From Chloroflexota bacterium (lineage in GTDB: Bacteria > Chloroflexota > Anaerolineae > Anaerolineales > Villigracilaceae), in NCBI GenBank assembly GCA_013112685.1, contig JABFGC010000002.1:62001-126000 (forward strand): a stretch of 64,000 nt of DNA. Direction: 5' to 3'. Below, piece by piece: positions 48,269-57,026 of this stretch. The notes under the pieces were generated by a model. The model had not been told where the DNA came from. It saw only the letters and a list, made by a program, of their open reading frames with translations, and searched no databases. The translations under genes were made by a program, and so were the position numbers. Each line of letters begins with the position of its first letter. Within the stretch, counting starts at the first letter, position 1.

Positions 48269-51143
48269 ATGGCGAATAAAATAAATATTACCGTTAATGG
48301 CAAACGATACTTACTTGAAACGATCCCCGGCGAAAGCCTATCCACCCTCCTGCGCGAACGCCTGCGGTTGACCGGCACCAAGATCGGCTGTGAAGAAGCC
48401 GAGTGCGGCGCGTGCACCGTCCTCGTGGACGGCGAGCCGATCATGTCCTGCGTCTATCCTGCCGAGAGGGCGGATGGGAAGACGGTTTTGACGATAGAGG
48501 GACTTGCCGACCTCACCCCCAGCCCCTTATCATCCCTGAAGGGGGCTCCTGAGAGGAGCGGGGAGCAGTTACATCCCTTGCAGGAAGCCTTCGTTGAGCA
48601 TGGCGCAGTCCAATGCGGATTCTGCATCCCCGGGCAGATTATGACGGCGTATGCCCTGCTTCAACGGAATCCCGACCCGGGCAGGGACGATATCCGCTTT
48701 GCGTTGAAGGATACGCTTTGCCGGTGTGCGGGGTATCCATCCATCGAAAGCGCCATCCTCGCCGCCGCTGAATCGTTGCGGACGGGCGAACCGATTAAAC
48801 CTCCCACTCACATCCCCGATTCCATCCATAAGCACAAGACCGTCGGGCATAAACACCTGCGCCCCGAGGCTGTGGAGAAGGTTACGGGTGAAGCCGTCTA
48901 CACCGACGATTTGAAATTCGACGGCATGTTGTACGCCAAAGTCAAACGCGCCATGATCCCGCACGGTTTCTTGAAGAAGCTGGACGTTTCCAAAGCCAGG
49001 GCGTTGAAAGGCGTCGCGGCTGTTTTGACCGCTGAAGACATCCCCGCCGAAAGGAATCACGGACTGGTCGTCTACGACTGGCCCGTCCTGGTGGGAATCG
49101 GCGAACGCGTGCGTTATGTGGGCGACGCTATCGCCGTCGCGGCGGCAGAAAGCCAGGAGATCGCCGAACAAGCCGTCGGGTTGATCGAGGCGGAGTTCGA
49201 ACTCCAGCCCGTCATCACCAACCCGGTCATGGCTCGCCAGGCGGATGTTCCCCAAATCCATGCGAAGGGCAATTTGCTGAAACACATCAAAGTCCGCAAA
49301 GGCGACATGGACGCGGGCTTCGCTTCGGCGGATATCGTCCTCGAACACACCTTTCACACGCAGACAACCGACCATGCGTTCATCGAACCGGAATGCAGTA
49401 TCGCCGTGCCAACCAAACCTGACAGGTCTCCTGAAGACCTGTCAGGTTTGAGGATTGAAATATACGTCGGCTCGCAAATCCCTTACCAGGACCGCACACA
49501 GGTCGCGCGCGTGCTGGGCTGGGAGGAGGAGCGCATCCGCATCGTCGGGCAGTTGATGGGCGGCGGCTTTGGCGGCAAGGAAGATGTGATGGGGCAGATC
49601 CACGCCGCCATGCTTGCCGATGTGACCAAGCGACCGGTCAAACTGCTCTTCGACCGGCAGGAAAGCCTGCTCGTCCACCCGAAACGGCACGCCACGCAGA
49701 TTCGGGTCAAGATCGGCGCGAAAAAAAATGGACGGCTTGTCGCGTGCGAGACCGAACTCTACGGCGACACCGGCGCGTACGCCTCGCTTGGCGAAAAGGT
49801 GATGACGCGCGCCACCACCCACTCGGCGGGGACCGTACGACATCGAACATGTCCGCGCCGATTGCTACGCCATGTACACCAACAATCCGCCTGCGGGCGC
49901 GTTCCGCGGATTCGGCGTGACGCAATCCGCGTTCGCCGTCGAGTCCATGATGGATATGCTTGCCGAAAGGTTGAACCTCGACCCGGTCGAGCTGCGCCGC
50001 ATCAACGCCCTGCACGTCGGCAGTATCACCAACACCGGGCAGGAGTTGAAAGAGTCCGTCGGCTTGATGGAATGTATTGATAAGGTGTCAGGCGTCATGT
50101 GCCGGTGTCAGGTTTGAGTAGCGATGAGTTGTTCGAGCCGCGCCCGCTCCCCGATGCCCCGCACCTGGTTCGCTCGTGGGGTTTTGCCGCCGCGTACAAA
50201 AATACCGGCTTGGGCGGGGGCGCGCCCGACATCTCCGGCGCAGACGTGGAACTTTATGAAGACGGCACGTTTGAAGTCCGCAGTTCCGCCGCTGAACTCG
50301 GTCAGGGACTGGTCACCGTGATGCGCCTCACCGTCGCCGAAGAGATGGGCGTCGAGCCGGATATGGTCCGCGTGCTCGTCATGGACACCGACCTGACCCC
50401 CAACGGCGGCCCCACCACCGCCTCCCCGCCAGACTTTTGTGACGGGCAACGCCTCCCGCTATGCGGCGAAAACCCTACGCGAGGAAATTGCCGCTTCGAT
50501 GGCGGAGAAGTTCGATGTGCGCCCCGAACGGATTCGTTTTGAGGACGGTCTCGTCCACGTCAACGGACGCTCGCTGACGTATGCCGAAGTTTACAAAGAG
50601 ATGACCGCAATGGGGCAGCGTCCGCGTGTGCGCTATGAATATGAAGCGCCCAAAACCCAGCCCCTCGGTTCCGGCGGCGACATGCACTTTGCCTTCTCGT
50701 TTGGCGTGCAAGCCGCCGAAGTGGAAGTGAACAAACTCACCGGCGAGGTGGGTGTGCTGAGGATTATCTCTGCCAACGACGTGGGCATGGCGATCAACCC
50801 GCTCGGCTTGCAGGGGCAGGTCGAGGGCGGCGTGATGATGGGGCTGGGCAACTGCCTCACCGAAGACTTCATCGTCGAGGACGGGCAGGTGGTCACCGAC
50901 CGCCTCGCCCGTTACCGTGTGCCCGGCATCATGCTCACGCCTGAAATTACTTCCATCATCGTCGAGCATCCCATCGCGGCGGGACCGTACGGAGCGAAGG
51001 GCGTCGGCGAAATATCCAGCATCCCGACCACGCCCGCCATTACCAACGCGATCTACAACGCCGTCGGCGTCCGCGTGGATAGACTGCCCGTGGATCAGGA
51101 GATGATTGCGAAGGAGTTGTGGGAGAGGGAAAGTAAAAAGTAA
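48269..51143 (+). CDS. Fused 2Fe-2S / molybdopterin subunit of a xanthine dehydrogenase-type enzyme (frameshifts)
   Basis: About 957 residues after bridging shifts near 49836, 50085 and 50425. Residues 1-170: two 2Fe-2S clusters (CEEAECGACTVLVDG; CGFCIPGQ and CRCAGYPS). Residues about 190-957: molybdopterin hydroxylase domains (RPEAVEKVTGEAVYTDDLKFDGMLY, GQLMGGGFGGKEDV, NPPAGAFRGFGVTQSAF, AAGPYGAKGVGEI). Fusion of these two subunits in one chain occurs in some selenate-era purine hydroxylases. The reaction would be hydroxylation of hypoxanthine, xanthine or a related heterocycle. At least two dispersed palindromes (48512-48569 and 49415-49449) are translated inside it. The first 45 bases are unusually AT-rich, like the preceding gene. 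Confidence 0.86.
48512..48569. repeat. Palindromic repeat inside the 2Fe-2S domain (CTCACCCCCAGCCCCTTATC type)
   Basis: A pyrimidine-rich arm faces GAGAGGAGCGGGGAGCAG. Translated, it adds about 18 residues (LTPSPLSSLKGAPERSGEQ) between EGLAD and LHPLQEAF, where other enzymes of this family have only a few residues. Confidence 0.6.
49415..49449. repeat. Perfect 15-bp palindrome inside the molybdopterin domain
   Basis: AAACCTGACAGGTCT and AGACCTGTCAGGTTT flank CCTGA. In frame it encodes KPDRSPEDLSGL, which looks like extra residues between two beta-strands. A related GGTGTCAGG direct repeat is at 50085-50113, at one of the frame breaks. Confidence 0.7.
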
Positions 51144-51150
51144 AAAGTGA

Positions 51151-51178
51151 AAAGGACTCTCGCTGGAGAGTCCTTTTT
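51151..51178 (+). terminator. Rho-independent terminator ending the purine locus
   Basis: An 11-bp stem (AAAGGACTCTC / GAGAGTCCTTT) with GCTG loop and a TTTTT tail lies just after the stop of the molybdopterin subunit. Confidence 0.88.
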
Positions 51179-51244
51179 GATTGCGTCCCTGCGGTATTTC
51201 TGGTCTGCGCTCATATCGGGTAAAATCAGGCGGAAAAGGCAAAC

Positions 51245-52513
51245 ATGAAAAACTTCACTGGATATAAATGTTCGCTGTGCGGCACGGAATACCTGCCCGG
51301 TCAGGTCACCTACACCTGCCCAAAGGATGGCGGGAATTTGGACGTCGTCCTCGATTACGATTCCATCAAAAAGAAATTCCAGCCCGAAGATATCACCTCG
51401 CGGACGGAATCCTCATTGTGGAGATACCTGCCCCTTTTGCCGGTTGGCGAACCCGAAGGGGATTCGACCCCCTTGCACGCCTCAGGCTGGACTCCGGTGT
51501 TTGCCCTGCCGCGGCTGGCTGAGAAACTCAACCTGAAGCATCTCTGGCTCAAGGATGAATCGCGCAACCCCACCGCCTCCTTCAAGGACAGGGCGAGCGC
51601 GGTGGTCGTGACCCGCGCGCGGGAGTTGAAATCCGAGGTGGTCGTCACCGCTTCGACCGGCAACGCGGGCGCGGCGCTGGCGGGTATGGCGGCGGCGGTC
51701 GGACAAAAAGCCGTCATTTTTGCGCCCAAGACCGCCCCGCAGGCGAAGGTGGCGCAGCTGCTCATCTTCGGCGCGAAAGTCATCCTCGTGGACGGCACCT
51801 ATGACGACGCCTTCGATCTGACAGTCAAAGCCGCGAACGAATTCGGCTGGTACTGCCGCAACACAGGCTACAACCCGTTCACGTTGGAAGGCAAGAAGAC
51901 CGCCGCCTTTGAAATCTGGGAATGGTGGATCGAAGCCCACCGCGACTGGCACCAGAAGGACAGCCCGCTCGATAACCACCCGCCGCTGACGATTTTCGTC
52001 TCGGTGGGCGACGGCAACATCATCTCCGGCATCCACAAAGGGTTCAAGGATTTGATGGCGCTGGGCTGGATTCCAAACATGCCGCGCATCGTCGGCGTGC
52101 AGGCGGAAGGCTCGGCGGCGATTGCGAACGCCTTTCATGCCAACACCGAGACCGTCACGCCTGTTTCGGCGAAAACGATTGCCGACAGCATCTCGGTGGA
52201 TCTGCCGCGCGATGGCGTCCGTGCGGTGCGGGCGGCGATGCACACCGACGGGACGTATGTCACCGTATCGGACGATGAGATCATCCAGGCGATTGCAGAA
52301 CTTGGCAGGATGGGAATCTTTGCCGAACCAGCCGGGGCGACGGCGTATGCCGGTTTGGTCAAAGCGACCAGCCTCGGGGTAGTCGGAAGCGACAGCCCCA
52401 TCCTGGTGATGAACACGGGCGGCGGTCTCAAGGATGTCCGCGCGGCGATGCAGGCGGTCCCATCCGCTCCCATCATCGAACCCACCTTAGAGGCAGTGAA
52501 AAAGATTCTATGA
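51245..52513 (+). CDS. thrC: Threonine synthase
   Basis: 422 residues of the PLP fold-type II family. Converts O-phosphohomoserine to threonine. N-terminal zinc-ribbon-like cysteines (YKCSLCGTEY, YTCPKDGG) are usual in this clade. PLP lysine is in NPTASFKDRASAVV (near 117); the phosphate-binding loop is ASTGNAGAALAGMAAA; the C-terminal glycine loop is MNTGGGLKDVRAAM. A TAAAAT box at 51221-51226 is a possible -10. I considered diaminopropionate ammonia-lyase because of the purine context, but the zinc ribbon and substrate-loop pattern fit ThrC better. Overlaps the next gene by four bases (ATGA). Confidence 0.88.
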   Translation: MKNFTGYKCSLCGTEYLPGQVTYTCPKDGGNLDVVLDYDSIKKKFQPEDITSRTESSLWRYLPLLPVGEPEGDSTPLHASGWTPVFALPRLAEKLNLKHLWLKDESRNPTASFKDRASAVVVTRARELKSEVVVTASTGNAGAALAGMAAAVGQKAVIFAPKTAPQAKVAQLLIFGAKVILVDGTYDDAFDLTVKAANEFGWYCRNTGYNPFTLEGKKTAAFEIWEWWIEAHRDWHQKDSPLDNHPPLTIFVSVGDGNIISGIHKGFKDLMALGWIPNMPRIVGVQAEGSAAIANAFHANTETVTPVSAKTIADSISVDLPRDGVRAVRAAMHTDGTYVTVSDDEIIQAIAELGRMGIFAEPAGATAYAGLVKATSLGVVGSDSPILVMNTGGGLKDVRAAMQAVPSAPIIEPTLEAVKKIL

Positions 52514-53682
52514 AAAAGAAGTCCGGTCAGTGGAGTCTTCCCTTTCGGTACACGATGGGGATCATTATTTTTGTTGCCTTCGCTGCGCTCTTGATCTATG
52601 CGCGCGAGGCGGTGAAGATGCTGGTCATTGCGGCGTTCGTGGCGTATCTGATCAGCCCGGCGGTGACGTTCCTGGTGGAGAAGACGAGACTCTCGCGCAC
52701 CGCCGCCGTGAACGTGGTGTATTTTTCGGCGCTGGTGGTGATGGTGGGCGTGCCCGCCGCGTTGACGCCGATCTTCTTCGACGAAATCCAGATCGTTGCG
52801 AGCGACCTGCTCGATCTCTCCAGGGAATTCAGCAGGGCGCTTTCGCGGCCCGTGTATTTCGGCGGGATGGTTTTTCACTTTGAACAACTCGGCGACGGAC
52901 TTACCCAACTTGAGGATGATGTGCTGACGCCTCTGCCCGAAGAGGCGCTGGCGCTGCTCGAAACCACGTCGGTGAACGTGTTGTGGTTCCTGATCATCCT
53001 TGTCAGTGTGCACCTCTTCATGACCGAATGGCCCCGCATGAGGGAATGGGTGATCGGGCTTGCGCCGGAGGAATACCGGGGCGACATGCAGGAGTTGTAC
53101 AAACGCCTGCGCGACGTGTGGATGGCGTACCTGCGCGGACAGATCGTGCTGATGGTCGTGGTGGGCGTGGCATTCACGATTGCCTGGGCGGTCATGGGCA
53201 TTCCCGGCGCGCTGGTGCTTGGGGCGATTGCGGGTTTGTTCACCCTCGTCCCCGATGTGGGGACCGTTCCTCGCGGCGGCGCTGGCGGTGGGTGTTGCCC
53301 TGCTCGAAGGCTCAAGGCTGGATCCCGCTCTCCAATTTCTGGGTGGCGGGCATCACCGCCCTCGTGTATTTGATCCTGATCAACCTGAAGAACTTTTTTC
53401 GTGCGCCCGATCATCATGGGACGCGGCCTGCACATGAACGAGGCGCTGATCTTCATCGCCATTCTGATCGCCACCATCCTGGAGGGGATCATGGGCGCCC
53501 TGCTGGTCGTTCCGCTCTTGGCTTCGTCGGCGGTCATCATGGAATACCTGCGCCGTCGCGTGCTGGGTATGCCCGCCTTTGCCGACGACGGCGAAAAGCA
53601 GTTTCGCGCGCCCGAGGAAAAACTCAAACCAAGACGGTCGCCTCGGCTTGCTTCAAAGAATGAACGGAACCCGACTTCATGA
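52510..53682 (+). CDS. AI-2E-family (TqsA/PerM-like) permease (three insertions)
   Basis: About 389 residues after removing three extra bases (near 53268, 53315 and 53402). N-terminal paired helices (YTMGIIIFVAFAALLIYARE, VKMLVIAAFVAYLISPAV), a central soluble region, then RLRDVWMAYLRGQIVLMVVVGVAFTIAW and IPGALVLGAIAGLFTLVPDVG, the most conserved part of the family. The C-terminus has RPIIMGRGLHMNEALIFIAIL. Members are inner-membrane exporters or exchangers with poorly known substrates. Coupled to thrC upstream and the glycosyltransferase downstream by ATGA overlaps. Confidence 0.82.
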
Positions 53683-54607
53683 AAATCACCTATTCGATCA
53701 TCGCTCCGATCTTCAACGAAATTGATAATCTGTCCGAACTGTACCGCCGCGTAAAGGAAGTCATGGATACGACGGGGAGGCGTGGGAACTCATCCTCGTT
53801 GACGACGGCTCGACCGACGGCTCGACCGACATGATCCGCGAACTGGCGAAGGCGGACCCCGTCGTGCGCCCGGTGATCTTTGCGCGCAACTTTGGGCATC
53901 AGGTCGCCATCACCGCCGGCTGGGATTACGCGCGCGGCGATGCGATTGTCATCATTGACGCGGATTTGCAGGACCCGCCCGAAGTCATCCTCGACCTGGC
54001 GGAGAAATGGAAGGAAGGCTACGAGGTCGTCTATGCGGTGCGCGGCGAACGCGAGGGGGAATCCTGGTTCAAGTTGTGGACGGCGTCCGCGTTCTACCGG
54101 CTGATCTATCGCATCACCGACGTGAAAATCCCCCTGGATACGGGCGACTTCCGCTTGATGGACCGCAAGGTGGTGAACGTGCTGAAGCAGATGAAGGAAC
54201 GTCACCGCTTCCCGCGCGGCATGTCGGCGTGGGTGGGCTTCAAGCAGGTCGGCGTGCGATACAAGCGCGCGGCGCGCCTCGCCGGTGTGACGAAGTATCC
54301 CTTCCGTAAGATGCTCAAACTGGCGCTGAACGCCATCACGGGGTTTTCCTACTTCCCCCTGCAAGTGGCGACGTTCTTCGGCTTCGTTTCGGCGGGCGTT
54401 TCCATTTTCGCCATTCCCGTGGTCGTTTACATGCGCTTGGCGGGCTCGCTGGCTTTTTTCGGTCAAGCCACGACCCTCATCGCGGTCCTCTTTCTCGGCG
54501 GTGTGCAGTTGATCTCGCTTGGCATCCTCGGCGAATACATCGGTCGCCTCTACGACGAAGCCAAAGGCAGACCGCTATATATCGTCCGCGAAGCGCCGGA
54601 GGATTAG
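53679..54607 (+). CDS. Polyprenyl-phosphate glycosyltransferase (GT2, GtrB/DPM1-like; one frameshift)
   Basis: About 309 residues after restoring a missing G near 53780. GT2 catalytic features: [43 protein letters not shown] (DxD), and [12 protein letters not shown]. Two C-terminal membrane helices ([25 protein letters not shown] and [26 protein letters not shown]) place it with GtrB/ArnC-type enzymes, which load a sugar onto undecaprenyl or dolichyl phosphate. Target glycan unknown. Confidence 0.87.
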
Positions 54608-54611
54608 TTGT

Positions 54612-54649
54612 GTAGTTGAATAGTTGAATAGTTGAATAGTTGGATAGTC
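54612..54649. repeat. Short tandem repeat (TAGTTGAA x4)
   Basis: Four near-perfect 8-bp units follow the glycosyltransferase stop. The rest of this 147-bp gap is C/T-rich and holds no gene I can support. Confidence 0.75.
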
Positions 54650-54754
54650 GTTGGGCATTTCGTCACGCAAACCCCAACGACATTTTTTCCTCTTTCGATT
54701 CCTAACCCTCCAATTACCAATTTACAATCTCCCTTTCTCCTTCATCCTTCCCCC

Positions 54755-56113
54755 ATGTCCCTCTCCTTCCTTCGAGACCGCGCCTTTCTGCGCGAAATGC
54801 TCACCATCGCATTACCGATTTCCCTCCAACAGTTCATCAACGCCCTGCTCAACATGATTGACGTCATCATGGTGGGGCAGTTGGGGGAAACCTCCATTGC
54901 CGCCCTGGGTTTGTCGAACCAGGTCTTCTTCGTCTTCATCCTCCTGCTGTTCGGTCTCACCAGCGGCATGGCGATCTTCACCGCCCAATACTGGGGCAAA
55001 AAGGAAGTGGATCCCATCCGCAAAGTGCTGGGCATGAGCATCCTTTTCACGTCCGTCATTGCCCTGGTCTTCACGCTCGCCGCCACGCTGATGCCGCGCA
55101 CCGTCCTCGGTTTTTATACCGAAGATGCCGAAGTCATCGAGATCGGCGCGAGTTACCTGGGCATCGTCGGGTTTTCCTACATTCCCGTCGCCATTGCCAC
55201 CTCGTATATTGCCACCCTGCGCAGCATTCACCTCGTCAAACTGACGGTGCTTGCGACCGTCTCCGCGCTGATCTTCAAGACGATTCTCGGCTATATGCTG
55301 ATTTTTGGAATCGGCGGACTGCCTGCGCTGGGAGTTCGGGGCGCCGCCATTGGCACCGCCTCCGGCTGGACCCTGGAACTGATCCTGATCCTCATCTTTG
55401 TCTACGCCGGGAAGACTCCGCTCGCCGCCAACCCGTTGACCTTTTTCACCTTCGACTTCTCGTTTTTCTGGCGCGTGCTCAAGACCACCCTGCCCGCACT
55501 CGCCAATGAGATGTTCTGGTCGCTGGGCATCACCACCTACAACGCCATCTATGCCCGCATCGGCACGGATTCGATTGCCGCCATCAACGTCAATGCGACC
55601 ATCGAAGGGCTTGGATTCGTCGTCTTCATGGGGTTGGGCAACGCCTGCGCCGTGATGGTGGGCAACCGCATCGGCGCCGGCAAAAAGGATGAAGCCTTTG
55701 AAACCGTGCGCCGCGTGGTCATTCTCTGCCTGCTTCTGGCGTGGATCATCGGCGTCGTCGTTATCCTGCTCCGCGATGCGGTGATCGGGTTGTACGACCT
55801 TTCTCCCAGCGGCGAATACAACGTGCGCATGTTGATGTTGATGATGGCATCCGTTTTGTGGATTCGCATGTTCAACTTCTCGACCTTCATCGGCGCGATG
55901 CGCGCAGGCGGCGACACCCGCTTTGCCCTCATCATGGAAATCTGCTCCATCTGGCTGATCGGCGTCCCCGCCGCCTACATTGGGGCGTTTGTCCTGCACC
56001 TGCCGGTTTATTACGTCTATTTGATGGTCGCGCTGGAGGAGATCGCCAAAGCCTTCGTCAGCGGCTGGCGCGTGTACTCAAGAAAGTGGATTCACGACCT
56101 GGTGAATGTGTGA
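54755..56113 (+). CDS. MATE-family efflux transporter
   Basis: 452 residues with 12 predicted membrane helices in two homologous halves. MATE features are IALPISLQQFINALLNMIDVIMVGQLG (helix 1), TSGMAIFTAQYWGKKE and the second-half equivalents NEMFWSLGITTYNAIYARIG and GNACAVMVGNRIGAGKKDEA. Exports cationic drugs or metabolites by H+ or Na+ antiport. ATG 54755 is preferred over an in-frame upstream start because the earlier codons are repeat-like and polar. Ends in a bidirectional terminator shared with the carotenoid operon. Confidence 0.9.
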   Translation: MSLSFLRDRAFLREMLTIALPISLQQFINALLNMIDVIMVGQLGETSIAALGLSNQVFFVFILLLFGLTSGMAIFTAQYWGKKEVDPIRKVLGMSILFTSVIALVFTLAATLMPRTVLGFYTEDAEVIEIGASYLGIVGFSYIPVAIATSYIATLRSIHLVKLTVLATVSALIFKTILGYMLIFGIGGLPALGVRGAAIGTASGWTLELILILIFVYAGKTPLAANPLTFFTFDFSFFWRVLKTTLPALANEMFWSLGITTYNAIYARIGTDSIAAINVNATIEGLGFVVFMGLGNACAVMVGNRIGAGKKDEAFETVRRVVILCLLLAWIIGVVVILLRDAVIGLYDLSPSGEYNVRMLMLMMASVLWIRMFNFSTFIGAMRAGGDTRFALIMEICSIWLIGVPAAYIGAFVLHLPVYYVYLMVALEEIAKAFVSGWRVYSRKWIHDLVNV

Positions 56114-56114
56114 A

Positions 56115-56149
56115 AAAACCGGGACACGCCTCGCGCGCGTCCCGGTTTT
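56115..56149. terminator. Bidirectional terminator between MATE and lycopene cyclase genes
   Basis: AAAACCGGGAC and GTCCCGGTTTT form an 11-bp stem with A- and T-runs on the outside. It serves two convergent genes and overlaps the lycopene cyclase stop. Confidence 0.85.
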
Positions 56150-56942
56150 ATGGAAGCCCTCTGAATTTGTTTGACTTCCATCTTTCAAACCGTTCCCTGC
56201 CCAGGTTGGAGAGCAGGAGCGTCATGCCAAAGCCGATGAGGAGGTTGGTGATGAAGAAGAAAAGGACTTCCTCCAGCGGCAATATGCCGAAGAAGAGAAT
56301 GCCGGTGGTTTGTTCCTTCGATATGGACCAGGTCGTGTCTGTGAGGGCAATGATATCCATCAGCGAGAGATACAAGCCGGGGACGAAGACGGCGGCGAAG
56401 ACCAGTTTGCGGTAATGCCAGAGGATATCCGCGCCGAAGAGGAACTGCGGGAAGATGGCAGGCAATGCCCAAAACAGGGTGATGGAGAGATACGTCCATT
56501 CTTCGGAGCCGAAGAAGAACAAATACGTGAAGACCGCCCAAACGACGAATAAGACACCAAAGGAAACAAGACGCCCAGTTTTGCCTGGCTTGAATTTTCC
56601 CGTCGGTTCGGGAATGTGCATCGCCAAAAACCACCACCATAAGCCTGCCAGGATGGTTTCCAGCACGAAGAAGGTGTACTCTTCGATGGGCACATAGCCG
56701 AGGACGATACCCGTGACGAGTTCGGGATTGTAATACCACACACCCGTGGCGACGAGGTAATTATCCCACGGTGTCGTGTACGCCACCGCAAAGATGATAT
56801 GAATGAGGATAGCGATCCATACCGCTTTGCCGTTGTTGAAGCCTAATGTCGGACGGTTGTTTTTATTGTCCCACCATGCGATGACGAGAAAGACAAGGAT
56901 GGGAATTACGAGAAAGCGTAAGAGAAAACCGAAGTAAGTCAT
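56148..56942 (-). CDS. crtY: Lycopene cyclase, fused CrtYc-CrtYd type
   Basis: 264 residues, seven to eight membrane helices in two repeats. Each repeat carries the PxEE motif of heterodimeric-type cyclases: GYVPIEEYTFFVLET (near 85) and GILPLEEVLFFFITN (near 220). Enzymes of this type form beta-ionone (or epsilon) rings on lycopene. The two domains, separate in many actinobacteria, are one chain here, as in archaea, some Bacteroidetes and fungi (before phytoene synthase fusion). Last gene of the minus-strand carotenoid series; a possible own promoter (TTGGTC...TAGAAT) lies in the 84-base gap before it. Confidence 0.85.
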   Translation of the reverse strand: MTYFGFLLRFLVIPILVFLVIAWWDNKNNRPTLGFNNGKAVWIAILIHIIFAVAYTTPWDNYLVATGVWYYNPELVTGIVLGYVPIEEYTFFVLETILAGLWWWFLAMHIPEPTGKFKPGKTGRLVSFGVLFVVWAVFTYLFFFGSEEWTYLSITLFWALPAIFPQFLFGADILWHYRKLVFAAVFVPGLYLSLMDIIALTDTTWSISKEQTTGILFFGILPLEEVLFFFITNLLIGFGMTLLLSNLGRERFERWKSNKFRGLP

Positions 56943-57026
56943 TTTAGTTTCGTAGATACTTAGTCTGGTATTCTAATAATTGGATATTCGTTTGACCAAT
57001 ATTCACATTTCACTTATTGCTGGTCG

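Noticed and set aside
51245..52513. Diaminopropionate ammonia-lyase (YgeX-like) as part of the purine cluster
   Set aside because: The N-terminal zinc-ribbon cysteines and SFKDR context fit threonine synthase, and a strong terminator separates it from the purine genes.
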